Source of the DNA: Rhodocytophaga rosea | GTDB lineage: Bacteria > Bacteroidota > Bacteroidia > Cytophagales > 172606-1 | Length of the DNA: 64,000 nucleotides | Reading direction: 5' to 3' | NCBI RefSeq assembly: GCF_010119975.1 | Contig: NZ_CP048222.1 | Span: forward strand, 4,606,501 to 4,670,500 | Shown here: positions 34,649 through 44,243 of the stretch, piece by piece | Position numbering within the stretch: position 1 is the stretch's first letter | Layout: every line of letters begins with the position of its first letter | Notes under the pieces: model-generated | Seen by the model: the letters and a program-made list of their open reading frames with translations, nothing else | Database searches by the model: none | What the model was told of the DNA's origin: nothing | Program-made: the position numbers and the translations under genes

Positions 34649-35503
34649 ATGCAAAGGTTATTTCTTTTCTTTTATCAATTCAGAGCCTTCATCTTTTTTG
34701 TGTTGCTGGAAATAGCGAGTGTCTGGCTTATTGTAAAAAATAACAGATTTCAGAGTGCAGCTTTCTTTAATTCCACCAATAAATATGCGGCAAAAGCCAT
34801 GAGTGTTTCTAACTCTGTCGTAGAGTTTGTTAATCTCAGGAAAGTAAATGAAGACCTGGCACAGGAAAATGCAAGATTGAATTTTCTCTATACACAGCTG
34901 CAACATCAAAAAGATGATTCTATAGCTGGACCTTACCAGCTTGATTCAGCCGTCTCCGGCCGCTTTCAATTCCAGGTGGCTAAGGTTATTAATAATTCTA
35001 CCAGCAAATTTAATAATTACCTGACCTTAGATAAAGGTACAGCCGATGGTATTCAACCCCGGATGGGTGTGATTTCGCCGGAAGGAGTAGTAGGCCGGGT
35101 ATTGTATTGCTCAGAACACTTTTCTACGGTGGCTTCTATCTTGCACCTCAAAATGCAGTTCTCCATTAAATTCAAAAAGACTGGTGAGATTGGCAGTGCC
35201 AAATGGAGCGGATACAATGCCCGCGAAATAGACCTGATAGATGTGCCTCCGCATATTAATCTGCAAAAAGGAGATACCATTGTAACTTCCAGTTATAACC
35301 CTTTCTATCCGGAAGGCATCATGGTAGGTACAGTGAAGGATTTCTCCCAAAAGAGCGGTAGTTCAGGGTTTTATGAAAATGTAGATGTAGCCCTTGCTAC
35401 AGATTTCTATAAGTTGTCATACGTGTATATAGTTTCAAATAAGCTGATTGCCGAGCAGGATTCTCTGGAGCAGCATACCGAAACTGCAGTAGTACCAGAT
35501 TAA
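34649..35503 (+). CDS. mreC: Rod shape-determining protein MreC
   Basis: A 284-residue periplasmic scaffold with one N-terminal transmembrane segment (12-28), a coiled coil (~55-95, VNLRKVNEDLAQENARLN) and the two beta-barrel MreC core (FQVAKVINNSTSKFNNYLTLDKGTADGIQPRMGV, then GDTIVTSSYNPFYPEGIMVG). Normal layout for Bacteroidota. The stop is 1 bp from the mreD start, so translation is probably coupled. Confidence 0.94.
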   Translation: MQRLFLFFYQFRAFIFFVLLEIASVWLIVKNNRFQSAAFFNSTNKYAAKAMSVSNSVVEFVNLRKVNEDLAQENARLNFLYTQLQHQKDDSIAGPYQLDSAVSGRFQFQVAKVINNSTSKFNNYLTLDKGTADGIQPRMGVISPEGVVGRVLYCSEHFSTVASILHLKMQFSIKFKKTGEIGSAKWSGYNAREIDLIDVPPHINLQKGDTIVTSSYNPFYPEGIMVGTVKDFSQKSGSSGFYENVDVALATDFYKLSYVYIVSNKLIAEQDSLEQHTETAVVPD

Positions 35504-35504
35504 T

Positions 35505-36029
35505 ATGAATTCAAGAGACGTTATTCTAAGTATATTTTATTTTATTATTTATCTGGCACTGCAGGTATTTCTGATGCGGAATATGGTGCTGTTTGATGTA
35601 GGGTTCTGCTTTATATACATTGCATTTTTACTATTGCTTCCTTTTGATACCAATTCAGTATTACTTCTTTTACTAGGTTTTGGCACAGGTCTGCTGGTGG
35701 ATATTTTTTACGATACCATGGGCATTCATGCAGCGGCCAGTACGTTTATTATGTATCTGCGGCCCTATGTAATTATGTTTATCACGCCTCGCGGTGGGTA
35801 CGAACAAAACATGCGCCTGAACATGCAGAGTATGGGCCTGGAATGGTTTTTACCATATATGCTGTCTCTGACTTTTATTCATCATACTATTTTATTCTTT
35901 GTAGAAGCCAGCCAGTTAAGCTTGTTTCTGTTTACGCTGCTGAAAGTAGTGTGCAGCACTGTTTTTACCTGTGTCATTATCATTCTGATACAATACCTTT
36001 TCTATACCTCGAAAAGCCGCTCCTTCTAA
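35505..36029 (+). CDS. mreD: Rod shape-determining protein MreD
   Basis: A 174-residue inner-membrane protein with about five helices, in position immediately after mreC. Sequence is weakly conserved as always; the block GFGTGLLVDIFYDTMGIHAAASTFIMYLRPY resembles Bacteroidota MreD. Its stop overlaps the stop of the TonB-receptor gene on the opposite strand by 4 bp, the left edge of the insertion splitting this shape cluster. Confidence 0.9.
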   Translation: MNSRDVILSIFYFIIYLALQVFLMRNMVLFDVGFCFIYIAFLLLLPFDTNSVLLLLLGFGTGLLVDIFYDTMGIHAAASTFIMYLRPYVIMFITPRGGYEQNMRLNMQSMGLEWFLPYMLSLTFIHHTILFFVEASQLSLFLFTLLKVVCSTVFTCVIIILIQYLFYTSKSRSF

Positions 36030-38422
36030 AAATCAACTTTGTAGTAAAATAAAGGCAAAAAGCCCAGCTGATACTCTTCTCTCAACCGGCTCAGGCTGGG
36101 ATTATAGCGGTTATAAGTATACGTGAGTGAAAGTACGTTTTTAACATTCAGCACATTTACCAGGTCAACAGCGATTTCATGGGTGAGTTTGCGGCTATTG
36201 AGTTTGAAACCCAGTTTAATGTCAGCCCGGAAATAGTCGTCAAATTGCTGAGAATTCCTTTGGGAATCTATATACACGATATCTGTTGATTTTACGGTAG
36301 AAATAGTATCCACAGGCGAATAACGCCTTCCGCCAGCCCAGGTAATTTTACCACCAAAGGTAAATGTTTTATTTTTGATAGCATATTCAGTACCTGCCAG
36401 TAGATTCATGGCAAAATTGCCATTAAAATCTGTATTCCGTTTAACCTTATCACTGCCTGTATATTTGGAGTCGAACAGAGATCCGGTAACCATAAAAAAG
36501 TAATGGTTGCTGAAAAATTTCTCCAGGGTTAGTTCAATGCCATAATTTTTTCCGGTACCTGCATTGGTAAGCGTATCAGGAAAGAACCGCTCAAAGGTTG
36601 AACCCTGGTTAAGCAAGGAAAAAGAAGAAGGCTTAATGCTTATCGGTACGTCCCACAACGATTGATAATACGTTTCTGCTTTCAGGCGAACGTGCGGCGA
36701 AAAAGTATGATCATACGATAGTACCAGATGATGACTTCTGGTAAAACCTAAATTCTTGTTGTGCATCACAAATCCATTAGCAACCGGCAGATGATAAAAA
36801 TAAATATACGTAGGCTGCATCTGGCTGTGAATCCCATATCCTGCACTTAATGCCTGAGTGGGAGAGAATTTCCATTTTAAGCCAACCCTGGGTTCCAGTG
36901 AAAAACTATTATTAAGTGTTAGAAACTGGCTATGTAACCCTGCATTCAGCGTCAGATCTTCAGTGAGGCGGTGTCTGGTTTGCACATAAGGTTGCAGTAA
37001 AAAGGTGCTTCCCCTATAATCAAAGCGGTTGATGAATGTATCTGACGGCTCTTTTATGGATACACTGTCTATAAAATTGAACTGATATCGGTCTATAAAG
37101 AAGCCAGCTTTTACTGTATTGCGTACCGAAAACTTGTGATTGATATACCAGGCTAAGGTGCTTTTTCCCTGCAAAAAGGTATAGCCCAAAATGGGTGTCA
37201 AACCTATAACTTTAAGTGTAGTATCTCGGTCTACCAGATCGTGGTGAGCATTACTTTTAGAAACGGAAGTGGATAAGGTCAGCTTGGTAAAAGTGGAAGA
37301 ACTCATAGAACGACTAAATGAAGCACCCACCACACCCATGGTAGAACCAAAATACTGGTCCCGGTCGGTATCGCCGTAAATGTCTCTGGGGGGCTCAGCG
37401 AATTTGCTTACAATAATATCAATCTGGCTGGTGCCGCCAATGCCGAATACAGAAAAGTTGCTTTTCTTGCCCACCGGAAAATTGAGTTTGAACGAAGCAT
37501 CCTGGTAATTAGGTACGGCAGTAGTTCCGATTTCAATACCCAGTGCCTGAAATATCCGTAAGGTAGAATACCGGTAGGTAGCCAGATACGAAGATTTGGC
37601 AGTTTTAGAAATAGGCCCTTCTGCTGATAATTCTACCCCCAAAATTCCAAATTGCCCGGTAAATTCATGCGTTGAATTATTGCCATTGCGCATTTTTAAG
37701 TCGAATACACCAGCCAGAGCATTGCCATATTCTGCCGGGAACGCACCAGTCATAAAATCAGATGTACCAATTACTTTATTATTCAGAATGCTCACTGGTC
37801 CTCCGGTAGTACCTGCAATAGCAAAATGGTTGGGATTGGGAATATCTACATCTTCCAACCTATACAATAAACCAGCTGGTGAATTTCCCCGGATTACTAT
37901 GTCATTGCGTGAATCATTCGTGCCTTGAACACCTGCAAAATTAGAAGCCATACGGGCAGGATCTTGCCGGCTTCCGGCGTAGCGCTCAGTTTCTTCCACC
38001 GAAAAAGTGCGGGTACTCACACTGGCCATTTCATTGATGGTGCCTTCCTTATTATTTGCTCTTACCACTACCTCATTCATGTTAACCACTGCTTCTTCCA
38101 GCTCTATAGATAACACCACCTCTTTACCTGAATTTACAATAATGCCCGGCAGACTCAACTTCTGGTAGCCTACATAACTTACTTCAATGGTATGTTTTCC
38201 CAGGGGTATATTATCTAACCGGAAATAACCATCGGCATCGGTAGAGGTTCCTTTAAGCAGGCTGTCTTTTTGCATGAGGGCAATAGCTGCACCAGGTAAG
38301 GCGGTTTTTGATTCTTTATCTGTTATCCGCCCTTTAACAGTTTGTGTAAAGGTCTGGCCATTAATGAGATAGGGAAATAAAAGCAATACTGGAAGTAAAA
38401 AAATCTGGTAAAACTGTCTCAT
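36026..38422 (-). CDS. TonB-dependent receptor with CarboxypepD-regulatory-like domain
   Basis: A 798-residue outer-membrane receptor. Signal peptide (1-22), then a CarboxypepD_reg-like domain (~24-110, TVKGRITDKESKTALPGAAI...GYQKLSLPG), a plug domain with NDIVIRGNSPAGLLYRLEDV and FPAEYGNALAGVFDL, and a 22-strand-type barrel to the C-terminal YKVDF. No SusD-like partner follows, so it is a stand-alone receptor and its cargo is unknown. Its orientation is opposite to mreBCD and mrdA-rodA, between which it lies. Confidence 0.92.
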   Translation of the reverse strand: MRQFYQIFLLPVLLLFPYLINGQTFTQTVKGRITDKESKTALPGAAIALMQKDSLLKGTSTDADGYFRLDNIPLGKHTIEVSYVGYQKLSLPGIIVNSGKEVVLSIELEEAVVNMNEVVVRANNKEGTINEMASVSTRTFSVEETERYAGSRQDPARMASNFAGVQGTNDSRNDIVIRGNSPAGLLYRLEDVDIPNPNHFAIAGTTGGPVSILNNKVIGTSDFMTGAFPAEYGNALAGVFDLKMRNGNNSTHEFTGQFGILGVELSAEGPISKTAKSSYLATYRYSTLRIFQALGIEIGTTAVPNYQDASFKLNFPVGKKSNFSVFGIGGTSQIDIIVSKFAEPPRDIYGDTDRDQYFGSTMGVVGASFSRSMSSSTFTKLTLSTSVSKSNAHHDLVDRDTTLKVIGLTPILGYTFLQGKSTLAWYINHKFSVRNTVKAGFFIDRYQFNFIDSVSIKEPSDTFINRFDYRGSTFLLQPYVQTRHRLTEDLTLNAGLHSQFLTLNNSFSLEPRVGLKWKFSPTQALSAGYGIHSQMQPTYIYFYHLPVANGFVMHNKNLGFTRSHHLVLSYDHTFSPHVRLKAETYYQSLWDVPISIKPSSFSLLNQGSTFERFFPDTLTNAGTGKNYGIELTLEKFFSNHYFFMVTGSLFDSKYTGSDKVKRNTDFNGNFAMNLLAGTEYAIKNKTFTFGGKITWAGGRRYSPVDTISTVKSTDIVYIDSQRNSQQFDDYFRADIKLGFKLNSRKLTHEIAVDLVNVLNVKNVLSLTYTYNRYNPSLSRLREEYQLGFLPLFYYKVDF

Positions 38423-39006
38423 AAGATTCCCAGGTAAAAGAGTATAAACCGTAATTAATGAGATAAATTAAACATAAATTGATAATAAATCCATATGCTG
38501 GCTTTTTTCATGAAACCATACATTACCTAATAAAAATTCAATTTTATAAGGCAGACTTCCGAGCAACCATTTTTTGCTGATAAAGCTGTTGTTTGTTAGC
38601 AACCGCTCAGTACGTTGAATCCGGTAAAAGCTGTTTACACCATGAAAAATTTCTCGAAATAAGGCAGACTTTATATTCAGGAAGCGCCTCAATAGCTATT
38701 TTCTGAAAAGGTAAACGGCAAAAACTGATGCTGCACTTTATGGAAATGATAGGAACCAGGCAGATGTTTCATGAAGACTGTTTCAATAGCCGCTTTTGGG
38801 CCAAAACATACATAGAAACGCGAAAAAAGAATCTTTTTTTTGAAAAACCTTGTTGTGTATGTGGTAACTAATTTGGACTTTTGATGTATAATTTGATAAG
38901 GCTGATTCGTAACATATTTTCACTAAAAACCTCCGGAAATTTATATTTCAAGTTCCTTTGCGAGCTTCACTGCCAAATTGATTCATACTACCCAATCTGC
39001 TGACCA
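38423..39006. other. Intergenic region between TonB receptor and mrdA
   Basis: 584 bp between divergent genes. It should contain promoters for the receptor (leftward) and for mrdA-rodA (rightward). I found no exact TAnnTTTG on either strand, no hairpin with T-run, and no protein-like small frame; one 74-codon minus frame (38468-38692) looks like chance. A high-A/T patch near 38825-38850 is present. Confidence 0.4.
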
Positions 39007-40968
39007 ATGAAAGAAGGAAGACAATACGTTGTTCAAGGTATTTTTATAGCGGTAGGCCTGGTATTCCTGGCCAGGCTTTTCTTTTTGCAGGTTGTAGCCG
39101 ATGATTATAGTTCGAAAGCTGAGAAGAACGTATTGCTCAAGGTAGTGCAGTATCCGCACAGAGGCCAGATTTATGACCGCAATGGCAAGCTTATCGTGAT
39201 CAATTCCCCGGTGTATGACATTATGATGATCCCCAAAAAAGTAAGGATTGCAGATACGCTTGCTTTTTGCCAGTTGATGGGCCTGACCAAAAATGGCCTT
39301 GATTCTGTTATGAGGGTAGCCAGGGCATCTAGGGCCTATTCTTCTGTTAAACCTTATCCTTTCCTGAAACAAGTATCTAATATAGATTTTGCCAGAATAC
39401 AAGGTGGCCTGATTGAATATCCTGGTTTTTATGCCACTGCCCGTACGATCCGTTCGTATCCTAGAAAGTTAATGGCCAATACATTAGGCTATATCGGGGA
39501 GATCAGCAAGAAAAAGCTGGAATCTCCCGGACAAAATTATTATAAGCAAGGCGATTATATTGGCATCAGTGGTATAGAGTCAAACTATGAAGAAGAACTT
39601 CGGGGCAAAAGGGGAGTAAAATATGTACTTGTTAATGTGCGGGGGGTAGAGAAAGGCTCATTCAAGAGTGGCTCTATGGACACTGCTTCTGTAGCAGGCG
39701 AAAACCTCATTTCCAGTGTTAATATTGATATTCAGCAGTATGCAGAATCGCTGATGATAAATAAGATAGGGAGTATCGTAGCTATTGAGCCTTCTACTGG
39801 TGAAATACTTACCATGGTATCCAACCCATCCTATGACCCTAATATGCTGACCGGCCGTGAATTCCCTGTTAATTTTGGCCCTTTGCAAAAAGATCCATTG
39901 ATTCCTTTGTATAACCGTCCGATTCAGGCCGTATACAGACCGGGTTCTATTTTTAAGCTGGTGCAATCGCTGGTTGGGTTACAGCAAGGTTCTATTAATC
40001 CTACGGTTCGCTTGCCAGATGTGGGACCTATGGCTTGTCACCATCACTCTGGGCTTCATAATGGATTACACAATGCGATTCAATATTCTTGTAACGTATA
40101 TTTCTACCAGGCTTTCCGCCAGTATATTTACCACAATGAAACAGGAAATACCTTTAAAGATTCAGAGAGAGGTTTAATGCGTTGGAGGGCAGCTGTTAAT
40201 AAATTTGGTTTCGGGCGGACACTGGGCATTGATCTTCCCAATGAAAAACGCGGTTTTGTACCGGATACTTCCTTTTTTAACAGGGTATATGGAAAAGGAA
40301 GCTGGAAGTTCTCTAACTGGTATTCGATGGCTATTGGAGAAGGTGAATTGGGCGTAGTACCCTTACAAATGGCAAATCTGGCCGCCATTATTGCTAACAG
40401 AGGCTATTATCTCACGCCTCACCTGGTAAAATCTATTGGCAGAGATGGTAAAATAGACCCTAAGTATACTACTCGTAATTATGTAGGCGTAGATAGTACC
40501 CATTTTAACGTAGTAATCAGTGGTATGGAAGATGTGGTTCGGGCGGGTACAGCAGGACTGGCCAGAATTGACAGTATCATCGTGTGCGGAAAGACTGGTA
40601 CTTCAGAAAATAAAAAAGGGAAAGACCACTCTGTGTTCATAGCGTTCGCACCAAAAGACAATCCAAAGATTGCTATTGCGGTGTATGTAGAGAATGCTGG
40701 TTTTGGCGGGGTTATAGCGGCTCCTATTGCTTCCCTCATTATGGAGAAATACATCAAAGGCAAAATTGGCAAGAGAAGAGAGTATCTGGAGAAATTCATT
40801 CTGGAAAAGAATTTTATGCCGGCTCCTATAGCACCCAAACCTCCTATACTAATGGCTAAAACGGATAGTACCATTACTACTACTGTTAAAACAGTAAAAA
40901 AAGTTATAGAAGCAAAACCAGCCGGAGATTCTATTCTGGTGAGAGATGTAAAGCCATCCAGACAATAA
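39007..40968 (+). CDS. mrdA: Penicillin-binding protein 2
   Basis: A 653-residue elongation transpeptidase for peptidoglycan. It has an N-terminal anchor (12-30), a dimerisation/pedestal region (residues ~60-240, with RGQIYDRNGKLIVIN in the PBP2 style) and a transpeptidase domain with the active site SxxK (Ser314, Lys317 in PGSIFKLVQ), the SxN motif in YSCNVYF, and KTG (529-531). The C-terminal ~55 residues are a Pro/Thr/Lys-rich tail (IAPKPPIL...), a common extension in this phylum. Followed by rodA after 29 bp. Confidence 0.96.
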   Translation: MKEGRQYVVQGIFIAVGLVFLARLFFLQVVADDYSSKAEKNVLLKVVQYPHRGQIYDRNGKLIVINSPVYDIMMIPKKVRIADTLAFCQLMGLTKNGLDSVMRVARASRAYSSVKPYPFLKQVSNIDFARIQGGLIEYPGFYATARTIRSYPRKLMANTLGYIGEISKKKLESPGQNYYKQGDYIGISGIESNYEEELRGKRGVKYVLVNVRGVEKGSFKSGSMDTASVAGENLISSVNIDIQQYAESLMINKIGSIVAIEPSTGEILTMVSNPSYDPNMLTGREFPVNFGPLQKDPLIPLYNRPIQAVYRPGSIFKLVQSLVGLQQGSINPTVRLPDVGPMACHHHSGLHNGLHNAIQYSCNVYFYQAFRQYIYHNETGNTFKDSERGLMRWRAAVNKFGFGRTLGIDLPNEKRGFVPDTSFFNRVYGKGSWKFSNWYSMAIGEGELGVVPLQMANLAAIIANRGYYLTPHLVKSIGRDGKIDPKYTTRNYVGVDSTHFNVVISGMEDVVRAGTAGLARIDSIIVCGKTGTSENKKGKDHSVFIAFAPKDNPKIAIAVYVENAGFGGVIAAPIASLIMEKYIKGKIGKRREYLEKFILEKNFMPAPIAPKPPILMAKTDSTITTTVKTVKKVIEAKPAGDSILVRDVKPSRQ

Positions 40969-40997
40969 GATTCAACTATTTATTTTTAGGCAATAAG

Positions 40998-42284
40998 ATG
41001 TACGGAGACAGAAACGAAAAGATATCTACAAACTTAGACTGGCTGACAGTGCTTTTATTCAGCACTTGTGTAATTCTGGGCTGGCTCAATATTTTTGCTG
41101 CCGTATACGATGTAGAAGCCAAACAGAATATATTTAGTTTTAGTATTAACTCCGGCCGCCAGCTGGTTTGGATAGGTTGTACGCTTTTTATCATTATTGT
41201 TATCCTGGTTATAGATTTTAAGTTCTATGAATTCTTTGCCTACATCATTTATGGCGTAATACTGATTGCCTTGTTTGGTGTATTATTTCTGGCAAGAGAT
41301 GTAAACGGTGCAAAATCTTGGTTTGAGATAGGCAGCATCCGTATCCAGCCTTCGGAATTTGCCAAATTTGCCACTTCCCTGGCATTAGCAAAATATTTAG
41401 GACGAGTGACTATAAAGTTCGATAACCTTCGTACACAACTTACCTGTGCTGCTATTATTGGTGTTCCAGCCATTCTGATTCTGATGCAAAATGACACTGG
41501 TTCTACTATGGTATTTGGTGCATTTATATTTGTGCTGTACCGGGAAGGTTTGTCGCAATGGGTTTTGATTATGGGTGCTTTTGGGCTATTTGTATTTATT
41601 ATGGCACTGGTGGTACCTCAGCTTTTTTTGTTGCTCGGAATTGGTGCAATAATGCTTATTATCATTGCCCTGCTTCCCCGTAAAACCGTCAAAAACGTTT
41701 TATTAGTCGTAGGCGGAAGTGCGATGATAGCAGGTGTAGCCGTGGGTGTAGAATATTTTGTGAATGACGTATTACAGCCTCACCAGAGCGCCAGGATCAT
41801 GGTTTTGTTTGACCCAGATAATCCTAAATTCCACAGTGGTGTAGGCTGGCAGGTTACCCAATCTAAAATTGCCATTGGCTCCGGTGGACTTACCGGAAAA
41901 GGATTTTTGGATGGTACCCAGACTAAGTTTGATTTCGTTCCCGAACAAAGTACTGACTTTATTTTTTGTACCATAGCTGAGGAGCATGGATGGGTAGGTA
42001 GTCTGCTGGTGATTAGTTTATTCATTGGGCTGCTTTGCCGGCTGATCTTCCTGGCTGAAAGGCAGAAAGACCGTTTTGCCCGTATTTATGGCTACGCTGT
42101 GGCTTCAATCATTTTCTTCCATTTTATGGTAAATATCGGGATGGCGATTGGCTTACTTCCGGTAATTGGTATTCCGCTGCCCTTCTTTAGTTATGGTGGT
42201 TCATCTTTATGGTCTTTCTCTATACTGCTGTTCATCTTTTTGAAACTGGATGCACACCGCAGCCAGATGGGAGCCAGATATTGA
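40998..42284 (+). CDS. rodA: Rod shape-determining SEDS glycosyltransferase RodA
   Basis: A 428-residue SEDS-family protein polymerising glycan strands of peptidoglycan with PBP2. About ten transmembrane helices; the conserved blocks GAKSWFEIGSIRIQPSEFAKFA, LPEQSTDFIFCTIAEE-like VPEQSTDFIFCTIAEEHGW and GIPLPFFSYGGSSLWS are all present. Same operon as mrdA; a terminator follows. Confidence 0.96.
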   Translation: MYGDRNEKISTNLDWLTVLLFSTCVILGWLNIFAAVYDVEAKQNIFSFSINSGRQLVWIGCTLFIIIVILVIDFKFYEFFAYIIYGVILIALFGVLFLARDVNGAKSWFEIGSIRIQPSEFAKFATSLALAKYLGRVTIKFDNLRTQLTCAAIIGVPAILILMQNDTGSTMVFGAFIFVLYREGLSQWVLIMGAFGLFVFIMALVVPQLFLLLGIGAIMLIIIALLPRKTVKNVLLVVGGSAMIAGVAVGVEYFVNDVLQPHQSARIMVLFDPDNPKFHSGVGWQVTQSKIAIGSGGLTGKGFLDGTQTKFDFVPEQSTDFIFCTIAEEHGWVGSLLVISLFIGLLCRLIFLAERQKDRFARIYGYAVASIIFFHFMVNIGMAIGLLPVIGIPLPFFSYGGSSLWSFSILLFIFLKLDAHRSQMGARY

Positions 42285-42324
42285 TCGAATGAATAATTGA
42301 GTGTTAAACAAATAGTTTTAGTAT

Positions 42325-42349
42325 AAAGGCCGCTGTAAAGCGGCTTTTT
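42325..42349 (+). terminator. Intrinsic terminator after rodA
   Basis: A GC-rich 6-bp stem (gccgct, 42329-42334, with agcggc, 42339-42344), 4-nt loop, followed by TTTTT. Confidence 0.85.
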
Positions 42350-42402
42350 ACTTTTCGTGAGATATTGAAAAACAATAATAACTCTGGTTGCGTAGCTTTA
42401 TT

Positions 42403-42410
42403 TACCTTTG
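42403..42410 (+). promoter_or_regulatory. Probable promoter -7 element of the ATP-grasp gene
   Basis: TACCTTTG, an exact TAnnTTTG match, 26 bp before the ATG at 42436. Confidence 0.45.
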
Positions 42411-42435
42411 ACCGTTAGCGAATGAATGTGTAAGT

Positions 42436-43458
42436 ATGCAAAGAAGTTTCTGGCTGCGTTTGAGTAAATGGGAATTTTTACCTTTCTGGCTTTTTTACTT
42501 TCCGGTTTATTTTTACTGGCTCTGGCTGGGTATACGTGCACGGTCTCTGGTATTTTTTAGTGCGGCAAATCCTTTAATGGAAATGGGCGGCTTTTGTGGC
42601 TATTCTAAATCAAATGTACTCAAGCATCTACCAGGCAAATTTATTCCACAAACTCAGATTCTGGAACTTACGGCTGATAATGTTTCTACTGTTGCCCATA
42701 CCATTGAAGAAAATTTCCTGTTTCCGCTCATTGTGAAACCAGATGTAGGCGAAAGAGGATGGAAAGTGGAAAAGATTCATACCAAAGAAGAACTTATCCT
42801 GTATCTTTCTCAAAACCAGGGTAAACTGATCGTACAGGAATACATAGATTATCCTCTGGAATTTGGTGTGATGTACAGCCGTTTGCCCGGACAAGCAAAG
42901 GGAAAGATCACTTCTATGGTGCAAAAAGAATTTCTGTCTGTGGTAGGTGATGGCAAGTCTACGCTTGCCGAATTATTCCATCATTCCAAGCGTACCCGGT
43001 ATTATGAAGATACGCTTCTGCATTTATACAAAGATGAGTTACACATCATATTGCCGGAACATAAAAAGAAAGAACTGGTGAGTATCGGAAATCATTGCCG
43101 GGGGACTACTTTTCTGAATGCCAATCATCTGATCACACCTGACTTATTATCTGTATTTGACCAGATAAGTAAGCAGATTTCTGGTTTCTACTTTGGCCGT
43201 TATGATCTCCGGGTACCTAGCCTGGAAGATTTATATGCCGGAAAAAATATTAAGATCTTAGAGCTGAATGGTGCCAATTCAGAACCTGCACATATTTATG
43301 ATCCGCAAATGTCTATTGTAAGTGCCTATAAACATTTATTTTCGCACTGGAATAACCTGTTTGAGATCAGTATCCGTAATCATAAAGAAGGTATTCCGTT
43401 TATGTCTTTCCGGGAGGGCTTAGACACAATCCGGAACAGAAAGCTTTACAATAAGTAG
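42436..43458 (+). CDS. ATP-grasp domain protein
   Basis: A 340-residue protein of the ATP-grasp fold. After an N-terminal hydrophobic segment (residues 15-35), which may anchor it to the membrane, come IVKPDVGERGWKVEKI (phosphate-binding lysine strand), LIVQEYIDYPLEFGVMYSRL, and the metal-site block IKILELNGANSEPAHIYDP. Pattern resembles the ATP-grasp part of D-alanine ligase/cyanophycin-type enzymes, which join an acid to an amine with ATP. Substrates unknown. No close functional neighbour; the following gene is a redoxin. Confidence 0.83.
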   Translation: MQRSFWLRLSKWEFLPFWLFYFPVYFYWLWLGIRARSLVFFSAANPLMEMGGFCGYSKSNVLKHLPGKFIPQTQILELTADNVSTVAHTIEENFLFPLIVKPDVGERGWKVEKIHTKEELILYLSQNQGKLIVQEYIDYPLEFGVMYSRLPGQAKGKITSMVQKEFLSVVGDGKSTLAELFHHSKRTRYYEDTLLHLYKDELHIILPEHKKKELVSIGNHCRGTTFLNANHLITPDLLSVFDQISKQISGFYFGRYDLRVPSLEDLYAGKNIKILELNGANSEPAHIYDPQMSIVSAYKHLFSHWNNLFEISIRNHKEGIPFMSFREGLDTIRNRKLYNK

Positions 43459-43507
43459 GCTGACTTGTATCTTTACAATCTGTTTTACCAACACAAACCA
43501 CTTTAAT

Positions 43508-44101
43508 ATGCCTGCCATCACCTCACATATGCTGCCATTAGGAACAGTCGCACCTGATTTTAAAATTCAGGATACTGTTTCTGGTAATCTTATTCAACTG
43601 CAACAAATCAGATCGGATATAGCTACGGTTATTATGTTCATCTGCAACCATTGCCCCTATGTAAAGCATGTGCAGCCGGAACTGGTACGTCTGGCAGAAG
43701 ACTATATTCCCAAAGGAGTAACCTTTGTAGCCATTAGCTCTAATGATGTAAGCCGCTATCCAGATGATGGCCCAGAGCAGATGAAAAAAGTGGCCATTAC
43801 AAATAAGTATCCCTTTCCATATCTCTATGACGAAACGCAGGAAGTAGCCATAGCCTATGATGCCGCCTGTACACCCGACTTTTATATTTTTGATAAAGAT
43901 ATGCAACTTGTGTACAGAGGTCAGTTAGACGATTCAAGGCCTAGCAATGGTATTTCTCTCACCGGACAAGACATCCGGAATGCCTTAGATCATGTACTTC
44001 TGGGAGAACAGGTAAGCCCGTTTCAGAAGCCTAGCATTGGCTGCAGCATTAAATGGAAGCCTGCCAGTAATAGTCAGTCACCCAGCGCTGCGATTCTCTG
44101 A
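43508..44101 (+). CDS. Thioredoxin-family redoxin, CNHC motif
   Basis: A 197-residue AhpC/TSA-like redoxin without signal peptide. The active site is FICNHCPYVKHV with Cys46 and Cys49 (C-N-H-C). The Trx strand VTFVAISSND follows, and the cis-Pro-like CTPDFYIFDKD. This subgroup is widespread in Bacteroidota and annotated as thioredoxin-family protein; role not established. It precedes the ccm genes by 142 bp, but its lack of a signal argues against being the periplasmic CcmG. Confidence 0.88.
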   Translation: MPAITSHMLPLGTVAPDFKIQDTVSGNLIQLQQIRSDIATVIMFICNHCPYVKHVQPELVRLAEDYIPKGVTFVAISSNDVSRYPDDGPEQMKKVAITNKYPFPYLYDETQEVAIAYDAACTPDFYIFDKDMQLVYRGQLDDSRPSNGISLTGQDIRNALDHVLLGEQVSPFQKPSIGCSIKWKPASNSQSPSAAIL

Positions 44102-44243
44102 TTGCTTATAACTACACCTCTATAAATAGGCAGGAAAAAATTATTTAGCTGGGAGATATTTATAAAAATATATCTTAAAACCAACAAAAATATACCTCTT
44201 CGCCTCTGAATCTGCCATCTCCAGTGTAACTTGCATCTTATTC

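Noticed and set aside
36026-36029. Reading the mreD/TonB-receptor 4-bp stop overlap as an assembly error
   Set aside because: Both stops are in good frame and both proteins end at normal family ends, so the overlap is probably real.
38468-38692. 74-codon minus-strand frame in the gap before mrdA
   Set aside because: No family features, no start signals, amino-acid content like random AT-rich sequence.
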